Program-made: the position numbers and the translations under genes
Origin: UBA5004 sp964342515
GTDB lineage: Bacteria; Patescibacteriota; Minisyncoccia; Phycocordibacterales; Zambryskibacteraceae
Length of the DNA stretch: 33,194 nucleotides
Assembly (NCBI GenBank): GCA_964342515.1
Contig: CAYFFP010000006.1
Coordinates: 1 to 33,194 of the forward strand
Reading direction: 5' to 3'
Shown: positions 8,096 to 14,716 of the stretch, in pieces
Position numbering within the stretch: position 1 is the first letter of the stretch
Layout: every line of letters starts with the position of its first letter
Notes under the pieces: generated by a model
Database searches by the model: none
The model's input: the letters and a program-made list of their open reading frames with translations, nothing else
What the model was told of the DNA's origin: nothing

Positions 8096-8384
8096 AATAA
8101 AGCACCGAGCCGAGGAAGACGAGGAAGTTAGCAATGAGCCAAAGGGAATAGATTAGGATAAAGGGCTTTTCTCTGTGCAAGATGCCGTAGATTATCCACG
8201 GTATGTCGAGAATCGCCAGCACTATCCAAGTTATTGGCTCAATGCCGGCAGCAATCTTGGTCGCGTAGATAAGTCTGATTTGCGGGATCATCATGAATAT
8301 GGAGACAAGGCCCGCGACATAAAGTATCTTATCTAAGAACGGATATTTGTTGTTCGTACGGGCGCGAAGATGGTGGAATGCCAT
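8094..8384 (-). CDS. PQ-loop / SemiSWEET-like small membrane protein
   Basis: This 96-aa protein has three predicted membrane helices (about 19-36, 47-66 and 72-93). The first carries MMIPQIRLIYATK, the proline-glutamine motif of PQ-loop proteins, followed by an acidic ITW segment in helix 2. The single three-helix unit matches SemiSWEETs, which dimerise to transport sugars; other PQ-loop proteins move amino acids or have unknown cargo. A perfect TATAAT (8396-8391) ends 6 nt before the ATG and fixes the start. That promoter lies across the end of the upstream gene, so the protein can be made independently of it. Confidence 0.75.
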   Translation of the reverse strand: MAFHHLRARTNNKYPFLDKILYVAGLVSIFMMIPQIRLIYATKIAAGIEPITWIVLAILDIPWIIYGILHREKPFILIYSLWLIANFLVFLGSVLY

Positions 8385-8969
8385 TTATTTATTATACTCT
8401 ACAATCTCCCCGGATTTTATCTCAATCTTATCCGCTTTTCTTAAATTTCTGATTTGTTTTGGCGAGAGAATTTTTGTATGCGGAGAGCGGTCAAGTTTGT
8501 GGGCGAGGTTCGCCAAATTTTCTTTGCCTGTCAGCCAATCTATGTCAAAGGCGGCCTTTGACAGGTCGAAGGGCTTGGAGAAACTTCGCAGAGTCTTCCT
8601 GCCATCTTTCAGAAAATATTCGTGGAAATACGACATGGCCAGTTCGCGGATACTTTTATAAACCGGCTCGCGGTAACGCAGAACCGCGTGGTTGGTCTTG
8701 GATATTGCGCCCCAATAACCATCTTTCTTAAACAGCGCCACTACGTGGTCGAAGTCGGGCCGAACGGTCTTCAAGTCTAGAAGTAATGGTTTCTGGCCTT
8801 GCATCTGAAGCGCGACGGCGGCAAGAAGCGCTCCTTCGAAGCAGTGGGCCTCTCTCTTCTTCAAGCAAATTTCCACCGAATTATGGGTATCTTTGAAATT
8901 AAATTTAAGGGAATTAAGGAAATCCTGGATTTTTTGTGGTGTATTGAGTTTTTTCAGTTGCGCGAGCAT
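8385..8969 (-). CDS. Transglutaminase-like (papain-fold) protein
   Basis: The most likely product is 194 aa, starting at 8969 (MLAQLKKLNTPQKIQDFL). The frame is open to 9158, but that extension runs antisense through a well-supported small gene, and a TAAAAT box ends 7 nt before the 8969 ATG. The segment EAHCFEGALLAAVAL has the cysteine (C43) at the start of a helix, as in transglutaminase-like enzymes, and DFDHVVALFK gives a candidate catalytic His (H75). The third residue may be in SKTNHAVL (about 90-97). No signal peptide is seen, so a cytoplasmic peptidase, amidase or acyltransferase is possible. The fold is inferred from the Cys/His spacing only. Confidence 0.6.
   Translation of the reverse strand: MLAQLKKLNTPQKIQDFLNSLKFNFKDTHNSVEICLKKREAHCFEGALLAAVALQMQGQKPLLLDLKTVRPDFDHVVALFKKDGYWGAISKTNHAVLRYREPVYKSIRELAMSYFHEYFLKDGRKTLRSFSKPFDLSKAAFDIDWLTGKENLANLAHKLDRSPHTKILSPKQIRNLRKADKIEIKSGEIVEYNK
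8391..8396 (-). promoter_or_regulatory. -10 box of the PQ-loop gene (leaderless)
   Basis: A perfect TATAAT on the minus strand ends 6 nt before the ATG at 8384. It lies within the last codons of the preceding gene, so this gene pair is not a simple single transcript. Confidence 0.55.
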
Positions 8970-9020
8970 TGAAGTTATTTTACAATAAGATTCCAGAAAG
9001 CACCTAGGGGGAGGTGGTAA

Positions 9021-9206
9021 ATGAATTATACTGGAGCCACAGAGCGCGACCTGCTCGATGAAATTGCGGCTGCCGACAGGGAAATCGAAAGGCAGAGGGT
9101 CCGGCGCACTGAGGCTTATAAAGCCTTGGTGGAACTTCGCCAGAAGAACGGTAGTCACGCCACCGGATTATCGCAACTAACTCTTCCCAATCCCACGATC
9201 ACCTAA
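9021..9206 (+). CDS. Small coiled-coil protein, unknown function
   Basis: This 61-aa protein is not recognised. Residues 7-43 form a highly charged amphipathic helix, probably a coiled coil, and the C-terminus is polar. The gene is well supported by context. A very strong Shine-Dalgarno sequence AGGGGGAGGTGG sits 3 nt before the ATG. A promoter TTGCGC (8958-8963), 17 nt, TACAAT (8981-8986) lies upstream, and a 10-bp hairpin follows 4 nt after the stop. It is divergent from the transglutaminase-like gene. Unlike most genes here it has a real leader and ribosome site, suggesting high expression. Confidence 0.7.
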   Translation: MNYTGATERDLLDEIAAADREIERQRVRRTEAYKALVELRQKNGSHATGLSQLTLPNPTIT

Positions 9207-9210
9207 GCAC

Positions 9211-9240
9211 GCGCTCCGACATACGTCGGAGCGCTTTCGT
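9211..9240 (+). terminator. Hairpin terminator
   Basis: GCGCTCCGAC (9211-9220) pairs perfectly with GTCGGAGCGC (9225-9234) around an ATAC loop, followed by TTTCGT. It lies 4 nt after the stop of the coiled-coil gene and just before the convergent M23 gene end, so it may serve both. Confidence 0.75.
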
Positions 9241-9241
9241 A

Positions 9242-10111
9242 TTATTCCCCCAAAATCTCCATAAATTTCATTGGGTCAATGGAGATGTGGTTGATGCGGA
9301 CAGATATGTGTAGGTGTGGGCCAAGAACGTAGCCGGTATCTCCAGAATACCCGATTAAATCTCCTTTGTTTGCTCTTTTCCCTTCTTCCACCTCCACCTT
9401 TGATAAATGCATATAAACGGTGTGGAGGCCGAGACCGTGGTCAATAATGATAGTATGGCCGTAGTTGCGCAAGAAGCCGGTATAAGCGACAAAGCCCTTG
9501 TTCATGGCATACACGGGAGTGCCCACCTCGGCGCGGAAGTCGGCGCCCTTGTGACTGATGGTTGAGCCGAGGGTTATGCGAGAGTAGCCGTAGGAATCAG
9601 TGACAAAGATTTCTCCCTCAAGCGGGAATCTGAATTTGCTACTCCATAATTTTTTATCTCCACTCGGCACCGCGTTTATAATCACCGCCTCCTTTACCAA
9701 AGTGTTTATAAGCTCCTGCTCGGCCTCGGGCGTATCTCCGCCAAGCTTTTCGGGAATTCCTAAGGGAACTTTCGCAATAACACGCTCTCCTACCGCCAGC
9801 TTTTTGTGCAAAGTCCGACTTTGCACAGTAGACACTTCCACATCGTATTCACCGGTCTCGGCGCGCAGGTCAATGCCCGCCAGCGCGGACGGCTTGCCTT
9901 CGTGCTCGAAGATTCTAAGTTCCCTACCGTTAAACTTGATTGACTCGACGCTTGTAGTTCCATTTACCATAATCAAAACCGGCTCGCCTTGAATCGGGTT
10001 CTCGGGTATGACCGAAAGTGCTAATTCCGACACGGGTGTGCGGGCCTCTGGTTTGTATAAATAAGCCCCGAGCAATATAAAAGGTATAAGAAGCCACAAG
10101 ACCTTTTTCAT
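9242..10111 (-). CDS. M23 (LytM-type) peptidoglycan endopeptidase, membrane-anchored
   Basis: This 289-aa protein has an N-terminal membrane helix or signal anchor (residues 4-19), an Ig-like beta domain (about 25-110) and a C-terminal M23 zinc peptidase domain. Zinc motifs are HKGADF (H187, D191) and HLH (266-268), with the family segments GTPVYAMNKGFVAYTG and HTVYMHLSKV. It should cut peptide cross-links in the wall outside the membrane. Its ATG overlaps the stop of the upstream 122-aa gene by 4 nt. The ftsE-ftsX genes lie 0.9 kb upstream, and FtsEX controls such hydrolases in other bacteria. Residues about 95-102 (STVQSRTL) are encoded by a short palindrome that looks inserted. Confidence 0.93.
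   Translation of the reverse strand: MKKVLWLLIPFILLGAYLYKPEARTPVSELALSVIPENPIQGEPVLIMVNGTTSVESIKFNGRELRIFEHEGKPSALAGIDLRAETGEYDVEVSTVQSRTLHKKLAVGERVIAKVPLGIPEKLGGDTPEAEQELINTLVKEAVIINAVPSGDKKLWSSKFRFPLEGEIFVTDSYGYSRITLGSTISHKGADFRAEVGTPVYAMNKGFVAYTGFLRNYGHTIIIDHGLGLHTVYMHLSKVEVEEGKRANKGDLIGYSGDTGYVLGPHLHISVRINHISIDPMKFMEILGE
9805..9827. repeat. Palindrome inside the M23 gene
   Basis: GTGCAAAGT (9806-9814) and ACTTTGCAC (9818-9826) are inverted around CCG, and one more T-A pair extends the stem. It is in frame and encodes residues about 95-102, between the Ig-like domain strands and the linker. It resembles small palindromic insertions in coding regions. Confidence 0.5.
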
Positions 10112-10476
10112 TTTTCAGCTTTGAGGTCACGACGGATAGAAGAGCCGTCTTTATTGGCGCGGAAAACCATTATCTGCCCGTCCGCTTCAAGAGTTACCTT
10201 ATATCCCGGCACCAACGCTTCCGCGCATACCTCGCCATCCATGGGCAAACCGAGGCAACTATTCGGCCACTCGGCCGCTTCAGAACTGATTACTTTTATC
10301 TTGTCCGGATGTATCCTGTCGATAAGAGACACAAATTCTATCGTCTCTTCCACCGCCTGCTCATGTGCTTGCGGAGTGCTCTCTGGCACGATATCCCGGT
10401 CTCTCATAAGTAAATATCCGCCGGAGATTGCAGCCGCGAGCGCTAGTATTGCTATGATTGTGTCCCTGTTGATCAT
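10108..10476 (-). CDS. Secreted or membrane-anchored small protein, WP-x-SCLG-type domain
   Basis: This 122-aa protein has an N-terminal membrane helix (7-24) and a C-terminal domain of about 50 residues. The domain reads WPNSCLGLPMDGEVCAEALV, then PGYKV and a strand pair ending in GQIMVFRANKDGS. The same W-P-x-S-C-L-G ... C-A-x-x-x-x-P-G-Y pattern recurs in uncharacterised extracytoplasmic proteins of several phyla; the two cysteines probably form a disulfide. The function is unknown. It is the first gene of a two-gene operon with the M23 peptidase (4-nt overlap), so a wall-related or inhibitor role is plausible. Confidence 0.75.
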   Translation of the reverse strand: MINRDTIIAILALAAAISGGYLLMRDRDIVPESTPQAHEQAVEETIEFVSLIDRIHPDKIKVISSEAAEWPNSCLGLPMDGEVCAEALVPGYKVTLEADGQIMVFRANKDGSSIRRDLKAEK

Positions 10477-10504
10477 GTGTGTTTTTATTATTTTACACCC
10501 AGAG

Positions 10505-10576
10505 CTGCGGGACTAGGGCTCGAACCTAGATGCCATGATTCAGAGTCATGTATCCTACCGATTAGATGATCCCGCA
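10505..10576 (-). tRNA. tRNA-Gln (anticodon CTG)
   Basis: The minus strand gives acceptor arm TGCGGGA/TCCCGCA and the anticodon stem CATGA/TCATG around CTCTGAA, so the anticodon is CTG (reads CAG). The T loop is GGTTCGAGCC. No CCA is encoded, unlike tRNA-Ser in this window. The acceptor stem is extended by four flanking pairs (GAGC/GCTC), giving an 11-bp perfect helix that may guide processing or stop transcription. Confidence 0.95.
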
Positions 10577-10611
10577 GCTCTAGGCACAAAATCATTTGAT
10601 AATTCCGCTCA

Positions 10612-10640
10612 AGAATACCGAAAAGATAAGCTTTTTTCAA
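10612..10640 (-). promoter_or_regulatory. Promoter of tRNA-Gln(CTG)
   Basis: On the minus strand, TTGAAA (10640-10635), a 17-nt spacer and TATTCT (10617-10612) stand 35 nt before the tRNA 5' end. Confidence 0.55.
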
Positions 10641-10666
10641 GGTTAATTTGACTTTTTAATAAGATA

Positions 10667-10690
10667 GAAGGAGTCCTTGCGGACTCCTTC
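10667..10690 (-). terminator. Hairpin terminator of the small zinc protein gene
   Basis: GAAGGAGTCC (10667-10676) and GGACTCCTTC (10681-10690) form a perfect 10-bp stem with a 4-nt loop. On the minus strand a T-rich stretch (TATCTTATT) follows. It lies 20 nt after the stop of the 79-aa gene. Confidence 0.7.
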
Positions 10691-10709
10691 GAAAAGTTCT
10701 GATTGAGCT

Positions 10710-10949
10710 CTATGGAAGCCACCTTAGTCGGCCCGCTTGTCTGGGCTTGTTGCTGAAGTCTTTCTTGGCGGTCTTGGTTTCCGGCTGGACCGGCTGGAAT
10801 TGCTTCTCGAAGTTTTCCATCATGAGCCCTTTGCAGTGGCGGCAGAAGTCGAAGTGTTCGTCCCTTGCGCAGAGACTCCCTACAGGGCAGATGTGCTTGT
10901 CTTTGACGTGCTGGCCGAGACATTCCAGGCAGGTAAACTGGATTTGCAT
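10710..10949 (-). CDS. Small cysteine-rich, probably zinc-binding protein
   Basis: This 79-aa protein is not recognised. Its first half has six cysteines in metal-site spacing: C7-x2-C10, C21-x5-C27 and C36-x2-C39, plus several histidines (H14, H19, H32, H38). This would fit one or two zinc sites. The second half is basic and proline/glutamine-rich and probably disordered. A good Shine-Dalgarno sequence GGAGGA lies about 8 nt before the ATG, and a 10-bp hairpin follows. Upstream is a 10-bp palindrome AGACCGGTCT (10975-10984) that could be an operator. An overlapping open frame (10609-10923) lacks this support. Confidence 0.7.
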   Translation of the reverse strand: MQIQFTCLECLGQHVKDKHICPVGSLCARDEHFDFCRHCKGLMMENFEKQFQPVQPETKTAKKDFSNKPRQAGRLRWLP

Positions 10950-11011
10950 AAGGGTGTCCTCCGTAAGACCCTTCAGACCGGTCTAGCTCAACTATACTAC
11001 AAAAATAATTT

Positions 11012-11950
11012 CTAAACTTTCAGATATTTTCTAATGGCCAAAGCGCTGGAAAGCGAACCGATAAGAATACCGGATACTAGAATAATGAAAGCTATTTCGA
11101 AAAAGTTACGCAGATAATAGGAGAAGATATTGAAACCGATGAAGAAGCTCTCCGTGGCTCCCGCCAGAAGATACGTTATGGGGAAAAATAGTACGAGCGT
11201 GATGAGAGTGGCCACCAGACCGTAGATAATACCCACCGCCACAAACGGCCCTTGGATGTAGCTTACCGAGGCGCCGACGAGGCGCATGACCGCTATCTCG
11301 TCCTTGGCGATATAGATGGTAAGCCGGATGGTGTTGAAGGCGATAAGCATCGAGATTGCCGCAAGCGCCAAGGTAAGCGCCAAGCCCAATTGGTCGGCGG
11401 AACGGATGATACTGGTCAGCCGGTCGATGGCCTGTTTGTTCTGGAAGTAATTGACGCGGTCGATAATACTTACCCCTTCGGCCGAGAGGGTCGAGCCCTC
11501 CTCGAGAAACTCGGCTACCGAAGCGTATTGCGAAGGATCGCGCGCTTTGATATTAAGCACCGCGCCCAAGGGATTTTCTCCCAGCTCCTCTAAGGCGGCG
11601 AGGATAGACTGGTCGCTCTTATGCCGCTCTTTGAAGGCCGTAAGCGCCTCCTCGCGGGAAACGTAAGTGACCAGAAGCACTTCCGGCAGCGCCTCGAGCC
11701 TTTGTTTGATATTTAAGATATCTTTTTCTTCGGCAGAGGGAGCGAAGGTGACGTTTATGTCGATTTTGTCGCGCAGTTCCGCGAGAGAGGCGTCGAGTAC
11801 GGCGCCGGCAAAGGAAATGAATCCGATGGCGGAGAGCGTTATCACCATCACTAGGACGGAAGCCAGAGAGACCGTGCCGTTCCTCCAGAAGTTGAAGAAG
11901 CCCGCCCGTAGCACTCTTTTAATTTTCAATTTCCAATTATCAATTTTCAT
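11012..11950 (-). CDS. ftsX: Cell division protein FtsX
   Basis: This 312-aa protein is the membrane subunit of the FtsEX complex. An N-terminal cytoplasmic stretch with the typical GFFNFWRNGTVSLASVLVM leads into helix 1 (about 28-50). A large extracytoplasmic domain (about 55-185) follows, then three C-terminal helices of the FtsX/MacB permease type with AVMRLVGAS between them. FtsX transmits ATP hydrolysis by FtsE to wall hydrolases at the division site. Its ATG starts one base after the ftsE stop. An M23 peptidase gene further downstream is a candidate target. Confidence 0.95.
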   Translation of the reverse strand: MKIDNWKLKIKRVLRAGFFNFWRNGTVSLASVLVMVITLSAIGFISFAGAVLDASLAELRDKIDINVTFAPSAEEKDILNIKQRLEALPEVLLVTYVSREEALTAFKERHKSDQSILAALEELGENPLGAVLNIKARDPSQYASVAEFLEEGSTLSAEGVSIIDRVNYFQNKQAIDRLTSIIRSADQLGLALTLALAAISMLIAFNTIRLTIYIAKDEIAVMRLVGASVSYIQGPFVAVGIIYGLVATLITLVLFFPITYLLAGATESFFIGFNIFSYYLRNFFEIAFIILVSGILIGSLSSALAIRKYLKV

Positions 11951-11951
11951 T

Positions 11952-12632
11952 CTAGCCGTAATATTTGCCGCTCAAGTCATCCCGCACAATTTTGCCCTTG
12001 TCCATGGCAACAACGCGCCGGCCGAGAGAATCTATTATACCTTTGTTGTGAGTGGTGAGGATGACGGTGGTGCCTAAATCGTTAATCTTCTTCAAAATCT
12101 GCACCACATCATAAGTGTTGACCGGGTCGAGATTGCCCGTCGGCTCATCCGCGATGATGATGTCGGGTTCGTTGACCAAAGCTCTGGCGATAGCCACCCG
12201 CTGCTGCTCACCGCCGGAAAGTTCTTTGGGGAAGTTCCAGATTTTCGGCAAGAGGTCGACGAGCTCTAAGACATGCGGCACATCCTGCTCTATCTCTTCG
12301 TCCGTCCGGCCGCAGGCCTCCATGGTAAAGGCGATATTCTCGTAAATGGTTTTATTGGGCAGGAGCCGGAAGTCCTGAAAGACCATGCCCACGTTGCGGC
12401 GGAAGTCGTCGATCTCTCTTTTATTTAAAGTATGGACGTCGGTATCGTTGTAGAAAACGGCGCCCTCGGTCGGCCGCTCTTCCGCCAGAAATAATTTAAG
12501 AAGAGTGGTCTTGCCGGCGCCGGAGGGGCCCACGATGGAGATAAATTCTTTCGGTTCTATGGAGAGAGTGATGTCCTCCAGCGCCACCGAAGAATCGGGA
12601 TAAACTTTGGAAACGCGGTCGAAAAAGATCAT
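11952..12632 (-). CDS. ftsE: Cell division ATP-binding protein FtsE
   Basis: This 226-aa ABC ATPase has Walker A GPSGAGKT (35-42), a Q-loop in VFQDFRLLP, the signature LSGGEQQR, Walker B IIIADEPTGNLDP and the switch histidine in LTTHNK. The FtsE identity rests on the YPDSSVALEDITL start, the length and the adjoining ftsX. It is cytoplasmic and membrane-associated through FtsX. A TAAAAT box ends 8 nt before the ATG on the minus strand. The start is divergent from the 178-aa gene, and only about 29 bp separate the two ATGs, so their promoters overlap. Confidence 0.96.
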   Translation of the reverse strand: MIFFDRVSKVYPDSSVALEDITLSIEPKEFISIVGPSGAGKTTLLKLFLAEERPTEGAVFYNDTDVHTLNKREIDDFRRNVGMVFQDFRLLPNKTIYENIAFTMEACGRTDEEIEQDVPHVLELVDLLPKIWNFPKELSGGEQQRVAIARALVNEPDIIIADEPTGNLDPVNTYDVVQILKKINDLGTTVILTTHNKGIIDSLGRRVVAMDKGKIVRDDLSGKYYG

Positions 12633-12649
12633 GTTTCAATATTTTATGC

Positions 12650-12655
12650 TATATT
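12650..12655 (+). promoter_or_regulatory. -10 box of the 178-aa gene (leaderless)
   Basis: TATATT ends 6 nt before the ATG at 12662. It lies in the short divergent space shared with the ftsE promoter. Confidence 0.45.
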
Positions 12656-12661
12656 GAAGAC

Positions 12662-13198
12662 ATGAGCAAATATATAGCCGTGGCGGCCGCCTTAGCCGTT
12701 GTCGCGATATTTTTCGTTAAGGATACCTTGTCCTTTCCAGAGTTAAATTCATTTCTTACCGGCAGTTCTTCGGTCGGCGCCGAAGCATGGAAAGTTTTTG
12801 AACAATACAGAACGTATGCCTTGGAGCATAATCTCCTAGGAATTAAATCTCTTTCCCACCAAATCTCCGACACTTGCGCAAACCCGGAGACCCGAGAAGA
12901 ATGTAACTCCTTGATGGACTCCGTCTACTCCCTGACGCAGAGCTGGAAACAAGGCGACTTTACGGAAATCCATTTCGATGAGAAGCAGATTGTCATGCTT
13001 ACTCCGGCTACTGCCGACTCCTTAAGATTGGCGTTCTTATTTACCAGAGACGAAACCGGCGCGCCTAAAGTATTAAGCGTCAAGTGGTGCCTCCCGGAGA
13101 GTGTGGAAGATAAGTGCGTCAACACCGATCCCCTTACCCGCGATTCCGACGGCGATGGCTGGTGGGACGATGTCGAAGCGGCCTTTTATAGCAAATAA
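12662..13198 (+). CDS. Membrane-anchored protein with C-terminal calcium-binding-like repeat
   Basis: This 178-aa protein is not assigned to a named family. It has an N-terminal membrane helix (3-20), a helical middle with four cysteines that could form disulfides (SDTCANPETREECNS near 70-85 and VKWCLPESVEDKCVNT near 140-155), and a C-terminal DSDGDGWWDDVE segment. That last motif is like the acidic calcium loops of thrombospondin type-3 or EF-hand repeats, usually found in secreted proteins. It is divergent from ftsE with a leaderless-type promoter, and a weak hairpin follows. An envelope role is likely from the anchor and motif. Confidence 0.75.
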   Translation: MSKYIAVAAALAVVAIFFVKDTLSFPELNSFLTGSSSVGAEAWKVFEQYRTYALEHNLLGIKSLSHQISDTCANPETREECNSLMDSVYSLTQSWKQGDFTEIHFDEKQIVMLTPATADSLRLAFLFTRDETGAPKVLSVKWCLPESVEDKCVNTDPLTRDSDGDGWWDDVEAAFYSK

Positions 13199-13210
13199 AG
13201 AAAAAGCAAA

Positions 13211-13233
13211 AAAGCCGCCGGAATGGCTTTCTT
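13211..13233 (+). terminator. Probable terminator
   Basis: AAAGCC (13211-13216) and GGCTTT (13225-13230) pair around an 8-nt loop and lead into TTTCTTAT. It lies 13 nt after the stop of the 178-aa gene. The stem is short. Confidence 0.45.
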
Positions 13234-13262
13234 ATACTAACTCATACCTACCAACTATTAGT

Positions 13263-13460
13263 TTACCCCTTGTCCTCGAACTCGCTGGTATCAACATCGG
13301 TGGAAGCATCCACACCGGTGTCAACATTGGCGTCCGAGTTCAAAGCTCCGGCGGCAGTCGCTCCCGTGTCGGCATTCTCCACGGCGTCGCCGTTGCTCAT
13401 TAATGCCCAGACCCCCCAAGCGACTAGCGCCAGAATGATTATCCAAATTAAAGCTTTCAT
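13263..13460 (-). CDS. Small single-pass membrane protein with acidic tail
   Basis: This 65-aa protein has an N-terminal membrane helix (3-20, WIIILALVAWGVWAL) followed by a low-complexity tail rich in Asp, Ala, Thr and Val, including imperfect VDTGVDA/DVDTS repeats. The tail would be outside the cell if the helix acts as a signal anchor. The family is unknown. A TATAAA box lies 27 nt upstream of the ATG, but no clear Shine-Dalgarno sequence is seen. Short acidic anchored proteins like this are common in CPR genomes. The call rests on the typical membrane helix and an intergenic position. Confidence 0.55.
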   Translation of the reverse strand: MKALIWIIILALVAWGVWALMSNGDAVENADTGATAAGALNSDANVDTGVDASTDVDTSEFEDKG

Positions 13461-13525
13461 AATTTTACAAGACGAATTAAGGCCCCATTTATAACACTTT
13501 CATTGTAGAACGTCCCCATGGTTCG

Positions 13526-14155
13526 TCAAGAGCTTTCGGCAGAAGTTCGGGCTTTTTCGAGAAGTTCGATTACTTCTTCATCGGAGGTTTGGGGGAAGTT
13601 CTCATACCACTCGCCTATTGCCATGAGATGCTCCGGTTCCATGACGCAGACGACATTCACCAAGTCGCGGAGAGTTCCGGCAGAGTCTTTGGCACACACG
13701 GGCGCGGCGTAGATTAATTTGAGCGGCTTGTATTGGAGGAACGCCGACTCGACGGCCGCACGAGCGGTTACACCTGTAGCGAGACCATCATCCACGATAA
13801 TTATTATTTTAGCCGGGGAGCTCGCGCCGTATTGCCCGCTTTTGTATTTCAAAATCCTCCTCTCCATCTCTTCTTTCTCTTTGACAATTATCGGGTCAAG
13901 CTCCTTCCTGTCCATATTTTTATCCAAGATAAGCACATCTCCTTGTGCGATAGCTCCGACTCCGAATTCCGGATTTTTCGGCGAGCCGATTTTCCTCGCC
14001 ACCAGAGTATCAAGCGGCGCCTCAAGCGCTCTTGCAACCTGAAACCCTACCGGCACACCGCCTCGGGGCAGTGCCAGTATCAACGGGTATTCTCCTTTAT
14101 ATCCTATGAGCTTTTGCGCCAGAAGCTTCCCGGCTTCTCTCCTGTCTTTAAACAT
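13526..14155 (-). CDS. Predicted phosphoribosyltransferase
   Basis: This 209-aa protein is a type I phosphoribosyltransferase of the stand-alone predicted group (COG1926-like). The PRPP-binding loop is IIIIVDDGLATGVTARAA (about residues 114-131), with the two acidic residues followed by G-x-x-T-G. The N-terminal half carries ILALPRGGVPVGFQVARAL and ARKIGSPKNPEFGVGAIA, both conserved in this group. The base or other acceptor is unknown; these proteins are not one of the standard purine or pyrimidine salvage enzymes. It starts ATGTTTAAAG after a purine-rich stretch GAAGAAGG. No partner gene adjoins it. Confidence 0.85.
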   Translation of the reverse strand: MFKDRREAGKLLAQKLIGYKGEYPLILALPRGGVPVGFQVARALEAPLDTLVARKIGSPKNPEFGVGAIAQGDVLILDKNMDRKELDPIIVKEKEEMERRILKYKSGQYGASSPAKIIIIVDDGLATGVTARAAVESAFLQYKPLKLIYAAPVCAKDSAGTLRDLVNVVCVMEPEHLMAIGEWYENFPQTSDEEVIELLEKARTSAESS

Positions 14156-14325
14156 TCTTGTCTTGCCTTCTTCGAGCTTTCTGCGCTTTCTTAATATTTT
14201 TTTGACTTGCCCGTCGTAGCTTTAGCGAAGTCGGAGCTGCCAAACTTTGTCTTTTTGTCTTTTTCCTTTTTACCATATATTTATTTTACATTAATTACCT
14301 AAACGTATCGATTCCCCACATTCTT

Positions 14326-14366
14326 ATAACAACACCCTTAAAAACTGGAGTTTGTAAGGATGTTAT
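14326..14366. repeat. Palindromic repeat copy R1
   Basis: AACACCCTTAAAAACT (14331-14346) and AGTTTGTAAGGATGTT (14349-14364) form a stem with 14 of 16 positions complementary. The copy overlaps the stop codon of the winged-helix gene (14363-14365). Its core matches R4 (22815-22854). Confidence 0.85.
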
Positions 14367-14656
14367 TTGATGCGCTGGAATGATTGGAGAAAACTTACGA
14401 ACATCTTGCCATACGGCGAGAGAGTATGTTCGACGAATTTACCCCGATACTTTTTATTAATCAGCCCGGCAATTACCAGTCTCCTGGTGTGTTCGCCGAT
14501 AGTTTTTTCATTAGCATCAAGCGCGCTCGCTATTTCATCTAAAGTCGGATTATTATGCTCTGCAATATACAACATGATAGCAATGCGATAGTGATTGGAG
14601 ATACCCTTAAGATGCCGCTCCATCTGTTTGGCGCTCTTGATTTTGCTTGAAGCCAT
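14363..14656 (-). CDS. ArsR-like winged-helix DNA-binding protein
   Basis: This 97-aa protein fits a stand-alone winged-helix domain of the ArsR type: ISNHYRIAIMLYIAEH, then NPTLDEIASALDANEKTIGE with the recognition helix near 45-60, then GLINKKYRGKFVEHTLSPYG as the wing. No metal-binding cysteines are seen, so it is not a classical metal sensor. The gene is bracketed by copies R1 and R2 of the dispersed palindrome. A TATGAT box ends 8 nt before the ATG, and the intervening bases plus the ATG form TTATCCACA, a perfect DnaA box. It could repress itself or the nearby genes; targets are unknown. Confidence 0.8.
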   Translation of the reverse strand: MASSKIKSAKQMERHLKGISNHYRIAIMLYIAEHNNPTLDEIASALDANEKTIGEHTRRLVIAGLINKKYRGKFVEHTLSPYGKMFVSFLQSFQRIK

Positions 14657-14664
14657 GTGGATAA
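14656..14664 (-). promoter_or_regulatory. DnaA-box-like site over a start codon
   Basis: TTATCCACA reads on the minus strand and its last base is the A of the winged-helix gene ATG, right after the TATGAT -10 box (14670-14665). Binding there would block transcription or translation start. Confidence 0.35.
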
Positions 14665-14670
14665 ATCATA

Positions 14671-14712
14671 CACAACATCCTTAAATTCTCAAGTTTGTAA
14701 GGATGTGTTGTG
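14671..14712. repeat. Palindromic repeat copy R2
   Basis: ACATCCTTA (14675-14683) pairs with TAAGGATGT (14698-14706), with further partial pairing. It starts 5 nt before the stop of the gene ending at 14717 and lies upstream of the winged-helix gene. The centre TTCTCAAGTTT is shared with R3 and R5. Confidence 0.85.
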
Positions 14713-14716
14713 GATA

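Noticed and set aside
8970..9158. N-terminal extension of the transglutaminase-like protein
   Set aside because: It is antisense to the well-supported gene at 9021-9206 and upstream of the -10 box for the 8969 start.
10609..10923. 104-aa frame overlapping the Cys-rich gene
   Set aside because: It has no ribosome site, reads through the terminator hairpin and has a low-complexity composition; the other frame has paired cysteines, a ribosome site and a fitting terminator.
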